Part shown: in pieces, positions 7,974 through 16,372 of the stretch
How the letters are laid out: every line of letters starts with the position of its first letter
Position numbering within the stretch: position 1 is the first letter of the stretch
Program-made: the position numbers and the translations under genes
Assembly: GCF_022288725.1 (NCBI RefSeq)
Contig: NZ_JAKNTA010000018.1
Span: forward strand, 1 to 64,000
DNA from: Kitasatospora sp. A2-31
GTDB lineage: Bacteria > Actinomycetota > Actinomycetes > Streptomycetales > Streptomycetaceae
Direction: 5' to 3'
Length of the DNA: 64,000 bases
Notes under the pieces: model-generated
Databases searched by the model: none
What the model saw: only the letters and a program-made list of their open reading frames with translations
What the model was told of the DNA's origin: nothing

Positions 7974-8915
7974 ATGCCCGGTTCCCGCATCACCGCCCTC
8001 GGCCACCACCAGCCCGGGAAGGTCCTCACCAACGACGACCTCGCCGGGATGGTCGACACCAGCGACGCGTGGATCCGGCAGCGGACGGGCATCGTCACCC
8101 GGCGGATCGCCGAGACCGAGTCGGTCACGGACCTGGCCGCGGCCGCGGCCGGCAAGGCGCTCGCCTCGTCCGGCCTGGCCCCCGACGAGATCGACATGGT
8201 GGTGGTCGCCACCTGCTCCGCGATGGACCGCTGCCCGAGCATCGCCACCCAGGTCGCCGGCCGGCTGGGCGTCCCCGCGGCGGTCGGCTTCGACGTCAAC
8301 AACGGCTGCGCGGGCTTCTGCACCGCGCTGGCCACCGCCGACCACGCGATCCGGGCCGGTGCCGCCCGGCACGCCCTGGTGATCGGCGCGGAGCGGATGA
8401 GCGACGTCACCGACTGGACCGACCGCACCACCTGCGTCCTGCTCGGCGACGGCGCCGGTGCGGCGGTCCTCAGCCACGACCCGACCGGCGGGAGCGTCGG
8501 TCCGGTGGTCTGGGGCTCCGACCCGACCCGGGGACACGCCGTCCGGCTGGACGACGGCTGGCAGCCCCGGTTCCGCCAGGAGGGGCAGACCGTGTTCCGC
8601 TGGGCGACCACCGCCCTCGTCCCGATCGCCGAGGAGGCCTGCCGCCGGGCCGGCATCACCCCGGCCGAGCTCGGTGCCGTGGTCACCCACCAGGCCAACC
8701 TGCGGATCGTCGAGGCCATCACCCGACGGCTCGGCGCCGACCGTGCCGTCGTCGCCCGCGACGTCGTCGACTCCGGCAACACCTCCGCCGCCTCCGTCCC
8801 GCTGGCCCTCGCCAAGCTGGTCGAGCGCGGCGAGGCCCCCGGCGGCGCCCCCGCCCTCCTGCTCGGCTTCGGCGGCGGCCTCTCCTGGGCCGGCCAGGTC
8901 GTCACCTGCCCCTGA
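7974..8915 (+). CDS. 3-oxoacyl-ACP synthase III (FabH-like)
   Basis: 313 residues from the ATG at 7974 with AAGGAG 5-10 nt upstream. The full catalytic triad of a KAS III is visible: Cys112 in NNGCAGF, His239 in THQAN and Asn269 in SGNTSAAS. The nucleophile loop reads VNNGCAGF rather than the housekeeping AACAGF form, and the gene stands alone under a dedicated TetR regulator instead of in the fab operon. It is therefore probably an accessory KAS III making or transferring a short acyl chain rather than the essential FabH. Substrate unknown. Confidence 0.88.
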   Translation: MPGSRITALGHHQPGKVLTNDDLAGMVDTSDAWIRQRTGIVTRRIAETESVTDLAAAAAGKALASSGLAPDEIDMVVVATCSAMDRCPSIATQVAGRLGVPAAVGFDVNNGCAGFCTALATADHAIRAGAARHALVIGAERMSDVTDWTDRTTCVLLGDGAGAAVLSHDPTGGSVGPVVWGSDPTRGHAVRLDDGWQPRFRQEGQTVFRWATTALVPIAEEACRRAGITPAELGAVVTHQANLRIVEAITRRLGADRAVVARDVVDSGNTSAASVPLALAKLVERGEAPGGAPALLLGFGGGLSWAGQVVTCP

Positions 8916-9014
8916 ACCGCCCCCTCCGGCACATCCGGCGCCCGCGCACAAGGGGGTCTTGTGAACGGTCATGAAGTGCTCCCGGCCGCCGAGCGCTCGG
9001 CGTAGCCTTCGGGC

Positions 9015-10013
9015 ATGGCAGAGAGCAAGGTCCGGAAGTCCGCGGAGCCGGAGCCGGCCGCGAAGAAGCCGGCCGCGAAGAACGCGGCCGCGAAGAACGC
9101 GGCCGCGAAGAACGCGGCCACGAACAAGGCGGTCGTGAAGAACACGGGCGCCGAGCGGGCGGCCGCGAAGAAGCCGGCGGGGAGCAGGGCGGCTGTGAAG
9201 CCGAGGAAGCCCGAGACGCACCTGGGCATGGTGCGCCGGGCCCGGAGCATCAACCGGGAGCTCGCGGAGCTCTATCCGTACGCGCATCCGGAGCTGGACT
9301 TCGACAACCCCTTCGAGCTGCTGGTGGCGACGGTGCTGTCGGCCCAGACCACCGACCTCCGGGTGAACCAGACCACCCCGGCGCTGTTCGCCAAGTACCC
9401 CACACCGGAGGACATGGCGGCGGCGGTGCCGGAGGAACTGGAGGAGGTCATCCGGCCGACCGGCTTCTTCCGGGCCAAGGCGAAGTCGCTGATCGGGCTC
9501 TCGATCGCGCTGCGGGACAACTTCGGCGGCGAGGTGCCCGGCCGGCTGGAGGACCTGGTCACGCTGCCCGGTGTCGGGCGCAAGACCGCCAACGTGGTGC
9601 TGGGCAACGCCTTCGGCGTGCCGGGGATCACCGTGGACACCCACTTCGGGCGGTTGGCGCGGCGGTTCGGCTGGACGACCGAGGAGGACCCGGAGAAGGT
9701 CGAGGCCGCAGTGGCCGAGATCTTCCCGAAGTCCGAGTGGACGATGCTCTCCCACCGCGTGGTCTTCCACGGCCGGCGGATCTGCCACTCCCGCAAACCG
9801 GCCTGCGGGGCCTGCCCGGTCGCGCCGCTCTGCCCGTCCTACGGGGAGGGCGAGACCGATCCGGAGAAGGCGAAGAAGCTCCTGAAGTACGAGATGGGCG
9901 GCCAACCCGGCCAGCGGCTGCGGCCGCCCGCCGACTTCCCGGGCGAGGCGGCGGCGCGGGCCGACGCCGCCGCGCACCACGGCGAGGTCGCGGACATGGC
10001 GGTGGCCGAATGA
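9015..10013 (+). CDS. nth: Endonuclease III (base-excision DNA glycosylase/AP lyase)
   Basis: 332 residues. The catalytic core starts near residue 75 and holds LSAQTTD, the helix-hairpin-helix LPGVGRKTANVV with the catalytic Lys, the catalytic Asp in VDTHFGR and the C-x6-C-x2-C-x5-C cluster (CHSRKPACGACPVAPLC) for a 4Fe-4S centre. An unusual Ala/Lys-rich N-terminal extension contains AAKN repeats encoded by a 15-bp DNA repeat (about 9075-9119). TAGCCT at 9003-9008 lies 6 nt before the ATG, suggesting a leaderless mRNA. It overlaps the CoA-Nudix gene by 4 nt. Compare Rv3674c. Confidence 0.95.
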   Translation: MAESKVRKSAEPEPAAKKPAAKNAAAKNAAAKNAATNKAVVKNTGAERAAAKKPAGSRAAVKPRKPETHLGMVRRARSINRELAELYPYAHPELDFDNPFELLVATVLSAQTTDLRVNQTTPALFAKYPTPEDMAAAVPEELEEVIRPTGFFRAKAKSLIGLSIALRDNFGGEVPGRLEDLVTLPGVGRKTANVVLGNAFGVPGITVDTHFGRLARRFGWTTEEDPEKVEAAVAEIFPKSEWTMLSHRVVFHGRRICHSRKPACGACPVAPLCPSYGEGETDPEKAKKLLKYEMGGQPGQRLRPPADFPGEAAARADAAAHHGEVADMAVAE

Positions 10014-10780
10014 CGGCGCGGGGCCACGGGGGGCAGCCGGAGGCGCCGATCCGTCAGGTGGAGCGGGACGGCCTGCCGTCCTGGCTGGAGCCCGTCCGGG
10101 ACGCCGCCGAGCGCGTCCTGCCCGAGCAGCTGAGCCGCTTCCTCCCGCCCGCCGAGGGCGGCCGGGCCGCCGCCGTCCTGATGCTCTTCGGCGAAGGCGC
10201 CGCCGGACCGGACCTGCTCCTGATCGAGCGAGCCCGGTCGCTGCGCTCGCACGCCGGCCAGCCGTCCTTCCCGGGCGGCGCGCTGGACCCGGAGGACGGC
10301 GACCCCGGCGGGCCCGGCCCGGTCGCGGCGGCGCTGCGCGAGGCCTGGGAGGAGACCGGGCTGGACCCGGCCGGAGTGCAGGTCTTCGCCACGCTGCCCG
10401 CCCTCTACATCCCGGTCAGCCGCTTCGTCGTGACCCCGGTGCTCGGCTGGTGGCGCGAGGAGTCGCCGGTCCGCCCGGTGGACGCGGGCGAGACCGGTGC
10501 GGTGTTCCGGGTGCCGATCGCCGAGCTCACCGACCCGGCCAACCGGGCCCGGCTGCGCCACCCCTCCGGTCACCTCGGCCCGGCCTTCGAGGTCGGCGGG
10601 CGGCTGGTCTGGGGCTTCACCGCCGGGGTGATCGACCGGGTGCTGCACCACAGCGGTCTGGAGCTGCCCTGGGACGTCTCCCGGACGCTCGACCTCTCGG
10701 AGGAGGCGATCGAACTGGCGCAGGGCGGCGACCGCGGGCGCGCCGGCTCGCTGTCGGGCGGCGACGCCGGGTCGCCGTGA
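10010..10780 (+). CDS. Nudix hydrolase, CoA pyrophosphatase type
   Basis: 256 residues from an ATG overlapping the nth stop (ATGA). The Nudix motif is complete: GGALDPEDGDPGG, then LREAWEETGLDP with the REx2EE metal ligands. The preceding RSHAGQPSFPGG is the conserved N-terminal part of the CoA-pyrophosphatase signature (compare NUDT7/YeaB and Rv3672c). It presumably cleaves CoA or acyl-CoA to 3',5'-ADP and phosphopantetheine. Its stop codon lies inside the first unit of a 24-bp tandem repeat. Confidence 0.9.
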   Translation: MTARGHGGQPEAPIRQVERDGLPSWLEPVRDAAERVLPEQLSRFLPPAEGGRAAAVLMLFGEGAAGPDLLLIERARSLRSHAGQPSFPGGALDPEDGDPGGPGPVAAALREAWEETGLDPAGVQVFATLPALYIPVSRFVVTPVLGWWREESPVRPVDAGETGAVFRVPIAELTDPANRARLRHPSGHLGPAFEVGGRLVWGFTAGVIDRVLHHSGLELPWDVSRTLDLSEEAIELAQGGDRGRAGSLSGGDAGSP

Positions 10781-10895
10781 CTGCGCGACGCGGGGCTGCC
10801 GTGACTGCGCGATGCGGGGTCGCCGTGAGTGCGCGACGCCGGGTCGCCGTGGCTGCGCGAAGCGGGGTCACCGTGACTGCGCGACGCCGGGTTGC
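10776..10895. repeat. 24-bp minisatellite, five copies
   Basis: Five tandem units of the form CGTGACTGCGCGACGCGGGG plus 4 nt follow each other without gaps, each differing at one to four positions. The first unit contains the TGA stop of the CoA-Nudix gene and a partial unit precedes it inside the gene. In all units the 24-bp length keeps one frame open, so stop loss would add an 8-residue repeat to the Nudix protein. Confidence 0.9.
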
Positions 10896-11036
10896 CGTGA
10901 TCGTGGGTCGGGCTGTTCCGGGGCCCGTGGCCGTCCGTCCGGCGAGCGGCGGCTCCCCGGCCGTGCGCCGCCGTGGCCGGGGAGCCGTGGCCGCCCGTCT
11001 GCGCGGGCGCTCCGCCGGGCGTGGGAGGGTGTTCGG

Positions 11037-12221
11037 GTGAACGTCCTGGATCTGCTGCTGATCGCCGCCGCCGTGGGATTCGCCGTGTCCGGCTACCGGC
11101 AGGGCTTCGTGGTCGGCGTGATGTCGGTCCTCGGCTTCCTCGGCGGTGGCCTGCTCGCCGTCCAACTGCTGCCGCTGCTGCTCGCCCACCTCAGTCCCGG
11201 CACCACCGCGTCGGTGATCGCCGTCGTGGTGGTGATCGTGCTGGCGGCGATCGGCCAGGCGGTCACCACCCACTTCGGCTGGAAACTGCGCGGCCACATC
11301 GACCGCCGTCCCGCCAAGGCCCTGGACGCGGCCGGCGGTGCCGTGGTCAACGTGATCTCGATGCTGCTGGTCGCCTGGCTGATCGGCTCGGCGCTCGCCG
11401 GCACGTCCCTGCCGACCGTCTCCAAGCAGGTCCGCAGCTCGGCGGTGCTCGGCGGCGTCCAGGACGCGCTGCCCGGCGACGCGCCCAACTGGTTCTCCGA
11501 CTTCTCCAAGGTCCTCGCCCGCAACGGCTTCCCGCAGGTCTTCAACCCCTTCGAGCACGAGCCGATCACCCAGGTGGACACCCCCGACCCGGCGCTGGCC
11601 GCCAGCCCGGCGGTGGCCAGGGCGAAGCAGAGCCTGGTCAAGGTCGTCGGCACCGCCACCGCGTGCGGCAAGACGCTGGAGGGCAGCGGCTTCGTCTACG
11701 CCCCGCACCGGGTGATGACCAACGCCCACGTGGTCGGCGGCGTCGACGAGCCCACCGTGCAGATCGGGGGCGTCGGCCAGCTCTACGACGCGACCGTGGT
11801 GCGCTACGACTGGCAGCGCGACATCGCCGTCCTGGACGTGCCCAAGCTCAACGCGCCGCCGCTCGCCTTCGCCGGCGAGGCCAGGACCAACGACAGTGCG
11901 ATCGTGGCGGGCTTCCCCGAGAACGGCGCCTTCAACGTCCAGCCCGCCCGCATCCGCGGCCGGATCCAGGCCAACGGCCCGGACATCTACCACCGCGGCC
12001 AGGTGGTCCGGGACGTCTACTCGGTGCGCTCACTGGTCCGCCAGGGCAACAGCGGAGGCCCGCTGCTCACCCCGGACGGCCAGGTGTACGGCGTGGTGTT
12101 CGCCAAGTCGCTGGACAGCGGGGACACCGGGTACGTGCTGACCGCCGCCGAGGTGCGTGACGACGCCGTCCAGGGCAGTGCGGCGAGTGCCCGGGTGGAC
12201 ACCCAGGGCTGCGCGCTCTGA
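11037..12221 (+). CDS. marP: MarP-like membrane-anchored serine protease
   Basis: 394 residues from a GTG with GGAGGG upstream. Residues 1-140 carry about four membrane helices of the CvpA (colicin V production) type. A trypsin-like protease domain follows, with His231 (TNAHVV), Asp262 (RDIAVL) and Ser339 (GNSGGP), close to the H235/D264/S343 recalled for M. tuberculosis MarP. Cys210 and Cys392 fit the MarP C214-C395 disulfide that controls activity. MarP (Rv3671c) is a periplasmic protease needed for acid and oxidative resistance. It ends just before a CGGGGG hexamer tract. Confidence 0.92.
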   Translation: MNVLDLLLIAAAVGFAVSGYRQGFVVGVMSVLGFLGGGLLAVQLLPLLLAHLSPGTTASVIAVVVVIVLAAIGQAVTTHFGWKLRGHIDRRPAKALDAAGGAVVNVISMLLVAWLIGSALAGTSLPTVSKQVRSSAVLGGVQDALPGDAPNWFSDFSKVLARNGFPQVFNPFEHEPITQVDTPDPALAASPAVARAKQSLVKVVGTATACGKTLEGSGFVYAPHRVMTNAHVVGGVDEPTVQIGGVGQLYDATVVRYDWQRDIAVLDVPKLNAPPLAFAGEARTNDSAIVAGFPENGAFNVQPARIRGRIQANGPDIYHRGQVVRDVYSVRSLVRQGNSGGPLLTPDGQVYGVVFAKSLDSGDTGYVLTAAEVRDDAVQGSAASARVDTQGCAL

Positions 12222-12227
12222 CACCTG

Positions 12228-12257
12228 CGGGGGCGGGGGCGGGGGCGGGGGCGGGGG
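12228..12257. repeat. (CGGGGG)5 hexanucleotide tract
   Basis: Five exact CGGGGG units start 6 nt after the marP stop. Five G-runs of five on the + strand can form a G-quadruplex in DNA or in the mRNA 3' end, and such tracts are prone to slippage. Confidence 0.9.
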
Positions 12258-12472
12258 CGTCCGTCGGTCCGCGGTGGTCCGTCAGTCCGCCCGCGGTCGT
12301 CGGCCGGTCCGGGCCCGTGCGCCGATCGCGGCCAGGTCCGGGCCGCCCGGGCCAGGTCCCGGGCGGCCTGTCGGGCCGGGGCCGGGGGACACCTGTCGGG
12401 CCGGGGCCGGGGCCGTCCCTGCGGCCCGGCCTGGTGCCGAGGGCCGTCCGGTGGTCGGGCGCGGCGCCGGCC

Positions 12473-12682
12473 TCAGCCGTCGCGCCGCAGGCGTGCGCCC
12501 ACCCAGCGGGCGCGCCGGCCCAGGATGCGCGGGATGCCGAGCTGCCGTTGCCTCGTGCGCTGACGGCGGTCCAGCCCGTCGTATCCGAGGTCGTCCGCCC
12601 AGTCGGGGCGGTGTCCGGACCTCTGCGAGCTGTTGTGGCGTCGGCCGCGCGGAGCGCCGCCGCGATCGGGCATCCAGGTCAT
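12473..12682 (-). CDS. Small basic hypothetical protein
   Basis: 69 residues starting MTWMPDRGGAPRGRRHNSSQ and ending GRRARWVGARLRRDG, strongly basic, with no known domain. Codon third positions are mostly G/C, the upstream DNA is locally AT-richer (12730-12775) and could hold its promoter. No good Shine-Dalgarno box precedes the ATG, and the frame is open further upstream, so the start is uncertain. It may be a DNA- or RNA-binding peptide; this is not supported beyond charge. Confidence 0.45.
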   Translation of the reverse strand: MTWMPDRGGAPRGRRHNSSQRSGHRPDWADDLGYDGLDRRQRTRQRQLGIPRILGRRARWVGARLRRDG

Positions 12683-12907
12683 ACCGCAATGGATGCCCCT
12701 GGGCCGGTCGGGGTAATCGCTCGTGGCGACGCCAACTTGGCCTATGCGTTTGTCATATGAACGGGGTATCAAGGGAGTTGGGGTCCTTGGCCTCTGGACC
12801 GAACCCACCCGTGACGCCCGCTCCGTCCGCCGTCCGGGTGCCCAGGCCGCCCGGAGCGCCGCCCGGGGCCGCCTTCCGGGGCCGCCCTCCGGGGCCGCCT
12901 TCCGGGC

Positions 12908-12961
12908 GGGCTCCGCTCCCGCGGTGGGCTCCGCTCCCGTGGTGGGCTCGGCTCCCGGGGC
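12908..12961. repeat. 18-bp tandem repeat, three copies
   Basis: Units of GGGCTCCGCTCCCGCGGT repeat three times with few changes, 28 bp past the stop of the alpha/beta hydrolase. It lies within 300 bp of GC-rich non-coding DNA (12690-12989) in which I see no other gene. Confidence 0.75.
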
Positions 12962-12989
12962 GGGTTCCCAGGTGGGCGGCCGCGGCGGT

Positions 12990-14090
12990 TCAGTCCTTGT
13001 GCTGGCCGATCCAGTCCAGCAGCTCGGCCGTGAACTCCTCCGGCGCCTCCTCGTGCGGGAAGTGCCCGATCTCCGGCATCAGCCGCCAGCGGTACGGCGC
13101 GGCCACGTACTCGCCGCCGCCGAGCGCGGTGTGCGAGAGCAGCACCGGGTCCGCCGCGCCCTGGACGTGCAGGGTCGGGGCGGTGATCGGCTTCTTCATC
13201 CGGCGGGCGAACTGGATGCCGTCCGGTCGGGCCATCGAGCGCAGCAGCCAGCGGTACGGCTCGATCGAGCAGTGCGCGGTGCTGGGGATCTGGATCGCCT
13301 GCCGGTACGCCGCGACCGCCGCCCGGTCGAGCTGGTTGCGGCCGGTCCAGGCGTCCAGGTAGCGGCCGACCAGCTCGCCGTCGTCGGCGACCAGCCGGCG
13401 TTCCGGTATCCACGGCCGCTGGAAGCCCAGCACGTGCTCGAAGGCGGCCATCTGCCGGCGGTCGGTCAGCAGGGCCCGGCGCAAGTCGCGCGGGTGTGCG
13501 GCGGAGACCACGGTGAGGCTCTGGATCACCGAGGGCCGCATCACCGCCGCCACCCAGGACAGCGTGCCGCCGGAGGCGTGGCCGACCAGGTGGGCGCGGT
13601 TCTCGCCGAGCGAGCGGATCACCCCGGTGATGTCCAGCGCGAGGTTGCCCGGGTCGTACCCGCGCGGGGTGCGGTCGCTGCCGCCGATGCCCCGCAGGTC
13701 GAGCGCGACCGCCCGGTAGCCGGCCTCGGCGAGCGCGGTTAGCTGGTGGCGCCAGGCCCACCAGTACTCCGGCCAGCCGTGGACCAGCAGCACCAGCGGC
13801 CCCTCGCCCAGCTCGGCGATGTGGAACCGGGCGCCGTTCGCGGCCAGGTCGCGGTGCGTCCAGGGGCCCGCCTGCCGGATGTCCCAGACGGGCGAGGGCG
13901 CCGGCGGGTCGCCGCCGTCGGCGAGCGCGGTCGTGCCGTCGGGCGCCTCCTCGGGCGCCTCGTCGACGGCGTCCTGGTCGACGGCGTCCTGGTCGACGGC
14001 GTCCCGGTCGACGGCCTCCCGACCGCTCGTGCGGTCGGGACCGGAGCCGGCGGACGGCTGCGCAGGCAGGTGCTTCTGGTCGAGCGGCAT
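12990..14090 (-). CDS. Alpha/beta hydrolase, epoxide-hydrolase-like fold with serine nucleophile
   Basis: 366 residues. The oxyanion-hole region VLLVHGWPEYWWAWRHQL and the cap resemble epoxide hydrolases and haloalkane dehalogenases, but the nucleophile elbow is VGHASGG, with Ser where those enzymes have Asp, so it is probably an esterase or lipase-like enzyme. The acid residue is likely the Asp of QGAADPVL and the base the His of IGHFPHEE. The first 60 residues are a variable acidic extension with three AVDQD-type repeats encoded by a 15-bp DNA repeat (about 13968-14020). No clear Shine-Dalgarno box precedes the ATG. Confidence 0.82.
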   Translation of the reverse strand: MPLDQKHLPAQPSAGSGPDRTSGREAVDRDAVDQDAVDQDAVDEAPEEAPDGTTALADGGDPPAPSPVWDIRQAGPWTHRDLAANGARFHIAELGEGPLVLLVHGWPEYWWAWRHQLTALAEAGYRAVALDLRGIGGSDRTPRGYDPGNLALDITGVIRSLGENRAHLVGHASGGTLSWVAAVMRPSVIQSLTVVSAAHPRDLRRALLTDRRQMAAFEHVLGFQRPWIPERRLVADDGELVGRYLDAWTGRNQLDRAAVAAYRQAIQIPSTAHCSIEPYRWLLRSMARPDGIQFARRMKKPITAPTLHVQGAADPVLLSHTALGGGEYVAAPYRWRLMPEIGHFPHEEAPEEFTAELLDWIGQHKD

Positions 14091-14176
14091 ACCGAGAGCG
14101 TGTCACATCCGTGCGCCGGACACGCGCCCGGCACTCGGTCTCGGAGCGTCCGCGCGCGTCGCAGGGCCCGTCATCC

Positions 14177-14653
14177 TTACGGGATGCGGCCCAGGGCCCG
14201 GTCGATCTCCTCCTTGGTGGCGGGGCGCGGGCGGGCGTTCTTCAGCACGTCGGCGGTCTTCTGAGCGCCCTCGATCGTGCGGTGCGGCTTCTCGATCCGC
14301 TTGAACGAACGCAGCGCCAGGAGCCCGAGCACCACGGCGAGCAGCAGGTAGGCACCGGCCACGATCAGGAACGACCAGCCGAGCGAGAGGCCCAGCGCGT
14401 GGATCCCGAACGCCGCCGCGGCGCTCAGCATCGGCACGGCGGCCAGCGCCACCACGCCGGCGACCGTCAGCGAGGCGCCGCCGGAGACGCCGCGCTTGAC
14501 GTCGGCGCGCAGCTCGGCCTTGGCCAGCGCGATCTCGTCGTGGACCAGAGCGGACAGGTCGGCGGTGGCCGCCGCGAACAGCTGCCCCACCGAACGCTCG
14601 CCCTCGTAGGGCGCCCGGCCGTTGCTGGACGGGTCTGCGGCTCCTGCGGGCAT
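14177..14653 (-). CDS. DUF1469/phage-holin-superfamily-III membrane protein
   Basis: 158 residues from an ATG with AAGGAGAA upstream. An amphipathic N-terminal part (GERSVGQLFAAATADLSALV, then IALAKAELRADVKRG) precedes two membrane helices (residues about 60-85 and 90-115) and a basic tail, the pattern of Phage_holin_3_6/DUF1469 proteins. Despite the family name these are chromosomal membrane proteins of unknown role. It lies downstream of nhaA on the same strand with a 189-bp gap, so it may have its own promoter. Confidence 0.8.
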   Translation of the reverse strand: MPAGAADPSSNGRAPYEGERSVGQLFAAATADLSALVHDEIALAKAELRADVKRGVSGGASLTVAGVVALAAVPMLSAAAAFGIHALGLSLGWSFLIVAGAYLLLAVVLGLLALRSFKRIEKPHRTIEGAQKTADVLKNARPRPATKEEIDRALGRIP

Positions 14654-14842
14654 CAGCGGTTCTCCTTCTGCGGCTCTGCGGCGTACGCCGCCGGGCGGTG
14701 CGTTCTCCGGGGCCGGAGGGGGCCCGGTGGCGGCTGTGGACTGTCGACAGCTCAGAATCATGCCCCCAGCAGTCAGTCGCACACCACTCCGGGGGCCCTC
14801 CCGGGGTGGTGTGTCCCCTTGCTGCCGACGGCGCCGCAGGCC

Positions 14843-16372
14843 TCAGCCGGTGCCGGAACCGCGGTCCGGGCGTCCCTTCGTCGAGCCCCCGGTGGTGCCG
14901 TTCGGGGAGTCCTTCGCCGGGTTGTCCATCGGGGTCTCGACCGGGTTGTCCGCCGGGGTCTCGACCGGGTTGTCCGCAGCGCCGTCGGCCGGACGGCCGG
15001 TCGAGCTCCCTGACGGGCCCTCCGCCGGGTGGTCCGTCAGCTCCGCCGTCCGCGCCCGCCAGCCCGGGTCGTCCTGCTGGTAGACGTCGGGGATCCCGTC
15101 GCCGTCGAGGTCGCGCTCCTCCTCCTCGTACAGCGCCCGGTAGTGCCGGTTCCGGAGCTTGAGCAGCACGGTGGCGAGCAGGGCGCAGAGCAGCGACCCG
15201 ACCAGGACGGCCGCCTTGGAACGGTTGGCCAGTGCCGGGTCGTCCGGGAAGGCCAGCTCGCTGATCAGCAGCGAGACGGTGAAACCGATGCCCGCCAGCA
15301 CCGAGACGGCGAACATGTCGGCCCACTTGAGCTGCGGGTTCAGCTCTGCGCGGGTGAAGCGGGCGGTCAGCCAGGTGCCGCCGAAGACGCCCACCGACTT
15401 GCCGACCACGAGGCCGAGGATGATCCCGAGCGGGGTGGCCTGGGTGAAGACCTCGCCCAGCGCCGGCCCCGAGATGGTCACCCCGGCGGCGAACAGCGCG
15501 AAGACGGGGACGGCGAACCCGGCCGACACCGGACGGACCAGGTGCTCGATGTGCTCGCCGGGGGACTCCCGCTCGTCGCCGACCCGGTGGCAGCGCAGGA
15601 TGAGGCCCATCGCGACGCCCGCCACCGTGGCGTGCACGCCGCTCTCGTGCATCAGCGCCCAGATGACGAAGGCCAACGGCACGTAGAGGTACCAGCCGTG
15701 CACCCCGCGCCGGTGCAGGAACCAGAACAGCACCAGGCCCGCGAAGGAGAGCCCCAGCGCCCAGAACTTGATGCCCGAGCTGTAGAAGATCGCGATGATC
15801 AGGATCGCGATCAGGTCGTCGACGACGGCGAGGGTGAGCAGGAAGGCGCGCAGCGCGGCGGGCAGGTGGGTGCTGATCACGGCCAGCACGCCGAGTGCGA
15901 AGGCGATGTCCGTCGCGGTCGGGATCGCCCAGCCCTCCGGATGACCGCCGCTCCCCGCGTTGTCGACGGCGAACAGGATCGCCGGCAGTGCGACGCCGCA
16001 GACCGCGGCGACCACGGGGAGCAGCGCGGCGCTCGGGGTGCGCAGCTCGCCCGCCACGAACTCGCGCTTGAGTTCGATGCCCGCCACGAAGAAGAAGACC
16101 GCCAGCAGGCCGTCCTTGGCCCAGTCGGCCAGGGTGAGGTCGAGGTGGAGCGGGCTGGACGGCCCGATGGTGTAGTCGAGGACGCTGTCGTACGCGGCGG
16201 GCCACACGTTGGCCCAGATCAGGGCCACCAGCGCGGCGGCGAGGAGCAGGATGCCGCCGACCGTCTCGGTGCGCAGGGCGTCGAGGATGAACGTGCGCTC
16301 GGGGAGCGGCAGCCTGCCGAGGAGTTGGTGGCGTCGGTTCGTCGGCTCGTGGACGGGCGGCTGGCTGGCCAC
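14843..16372 (-). CDS. nhaA: Na+/H+ antiporter NhaA
   Basis: 509 residues from a GTG with AGGAGG 7 nt upstream. About twelve membrane segments occupy residues 30-410. The two essential aspartates appear as VVDDLIAI, and the unwound TM IV motif as PTATDIAFALGVLA. NhaA exchanges internal Na+ for external protons. After the membrane part comes a cytoplasmic tail with DLDGDGIPD, a calcium-binding-loop-like motif, and repeated DNPVETP units. The tail is longer than in typical NhaA (about 390 residues in E. coli) and could regulate the pump. The upstream in-frame ATG at 16411 would leave the AGGAGG inside the gene. Confidence 0.92.
   Translation of the reverse strand: MASQPPVHEPTNRRHQLLGRLPLPERTFILDALRTETVGGILLLAAALVALIWANVWPAAYDSVLDYTIGPSSPLHLDLTLADWAKDGLLAVFFFVAGIELKREFVAGELRTPSAALLPVVAAVCGVALPAILFAVDNAGSGGHPEGWAIPTATDIAFALGVLAVISTHLPAALRAFLLTLAVVDDLIAILIIAIFYSSGIKFWALGLSFAGLVLFWFLHRRGVHGWYLYVPLAFVIWALMHESGVHATVAGVAMGLILRCHRVGDERESPGEHIEHLVRPVSAGFAVPVFALFAAGVTISGPALGEVFTQATPLGIILGLVVGKSVGVFGGTWLTARFTRAELNPQLKWADMFAVSVLAGIGFTVSLLISELAFPDDPALANRSKAAVLVGSLLCALLATVLLKLRNRHYRALYEEEERDLDGDGIPDVYQQDDPGWRARTAELTDHPAEGPSGSSTGRPADGAADNPVETPADNPVETPMDNPAKDSPNGTTGGSTKGRPDRGSGTG

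Noticed and set aside
10450..11040. 196-codon plus-strand frame extending through the 24-bp repeats
   Set aside because: Mostly out of frame within the CoA-Nudix gene; the end is just the translated repeat.
12282..12689. 135-codon minus-strand frame after marP
   Set aside because: Arg/Pro/Ala-rich without a domain and largely repeat-encoded; the overlapping 69-codon frame looks more protein-like.
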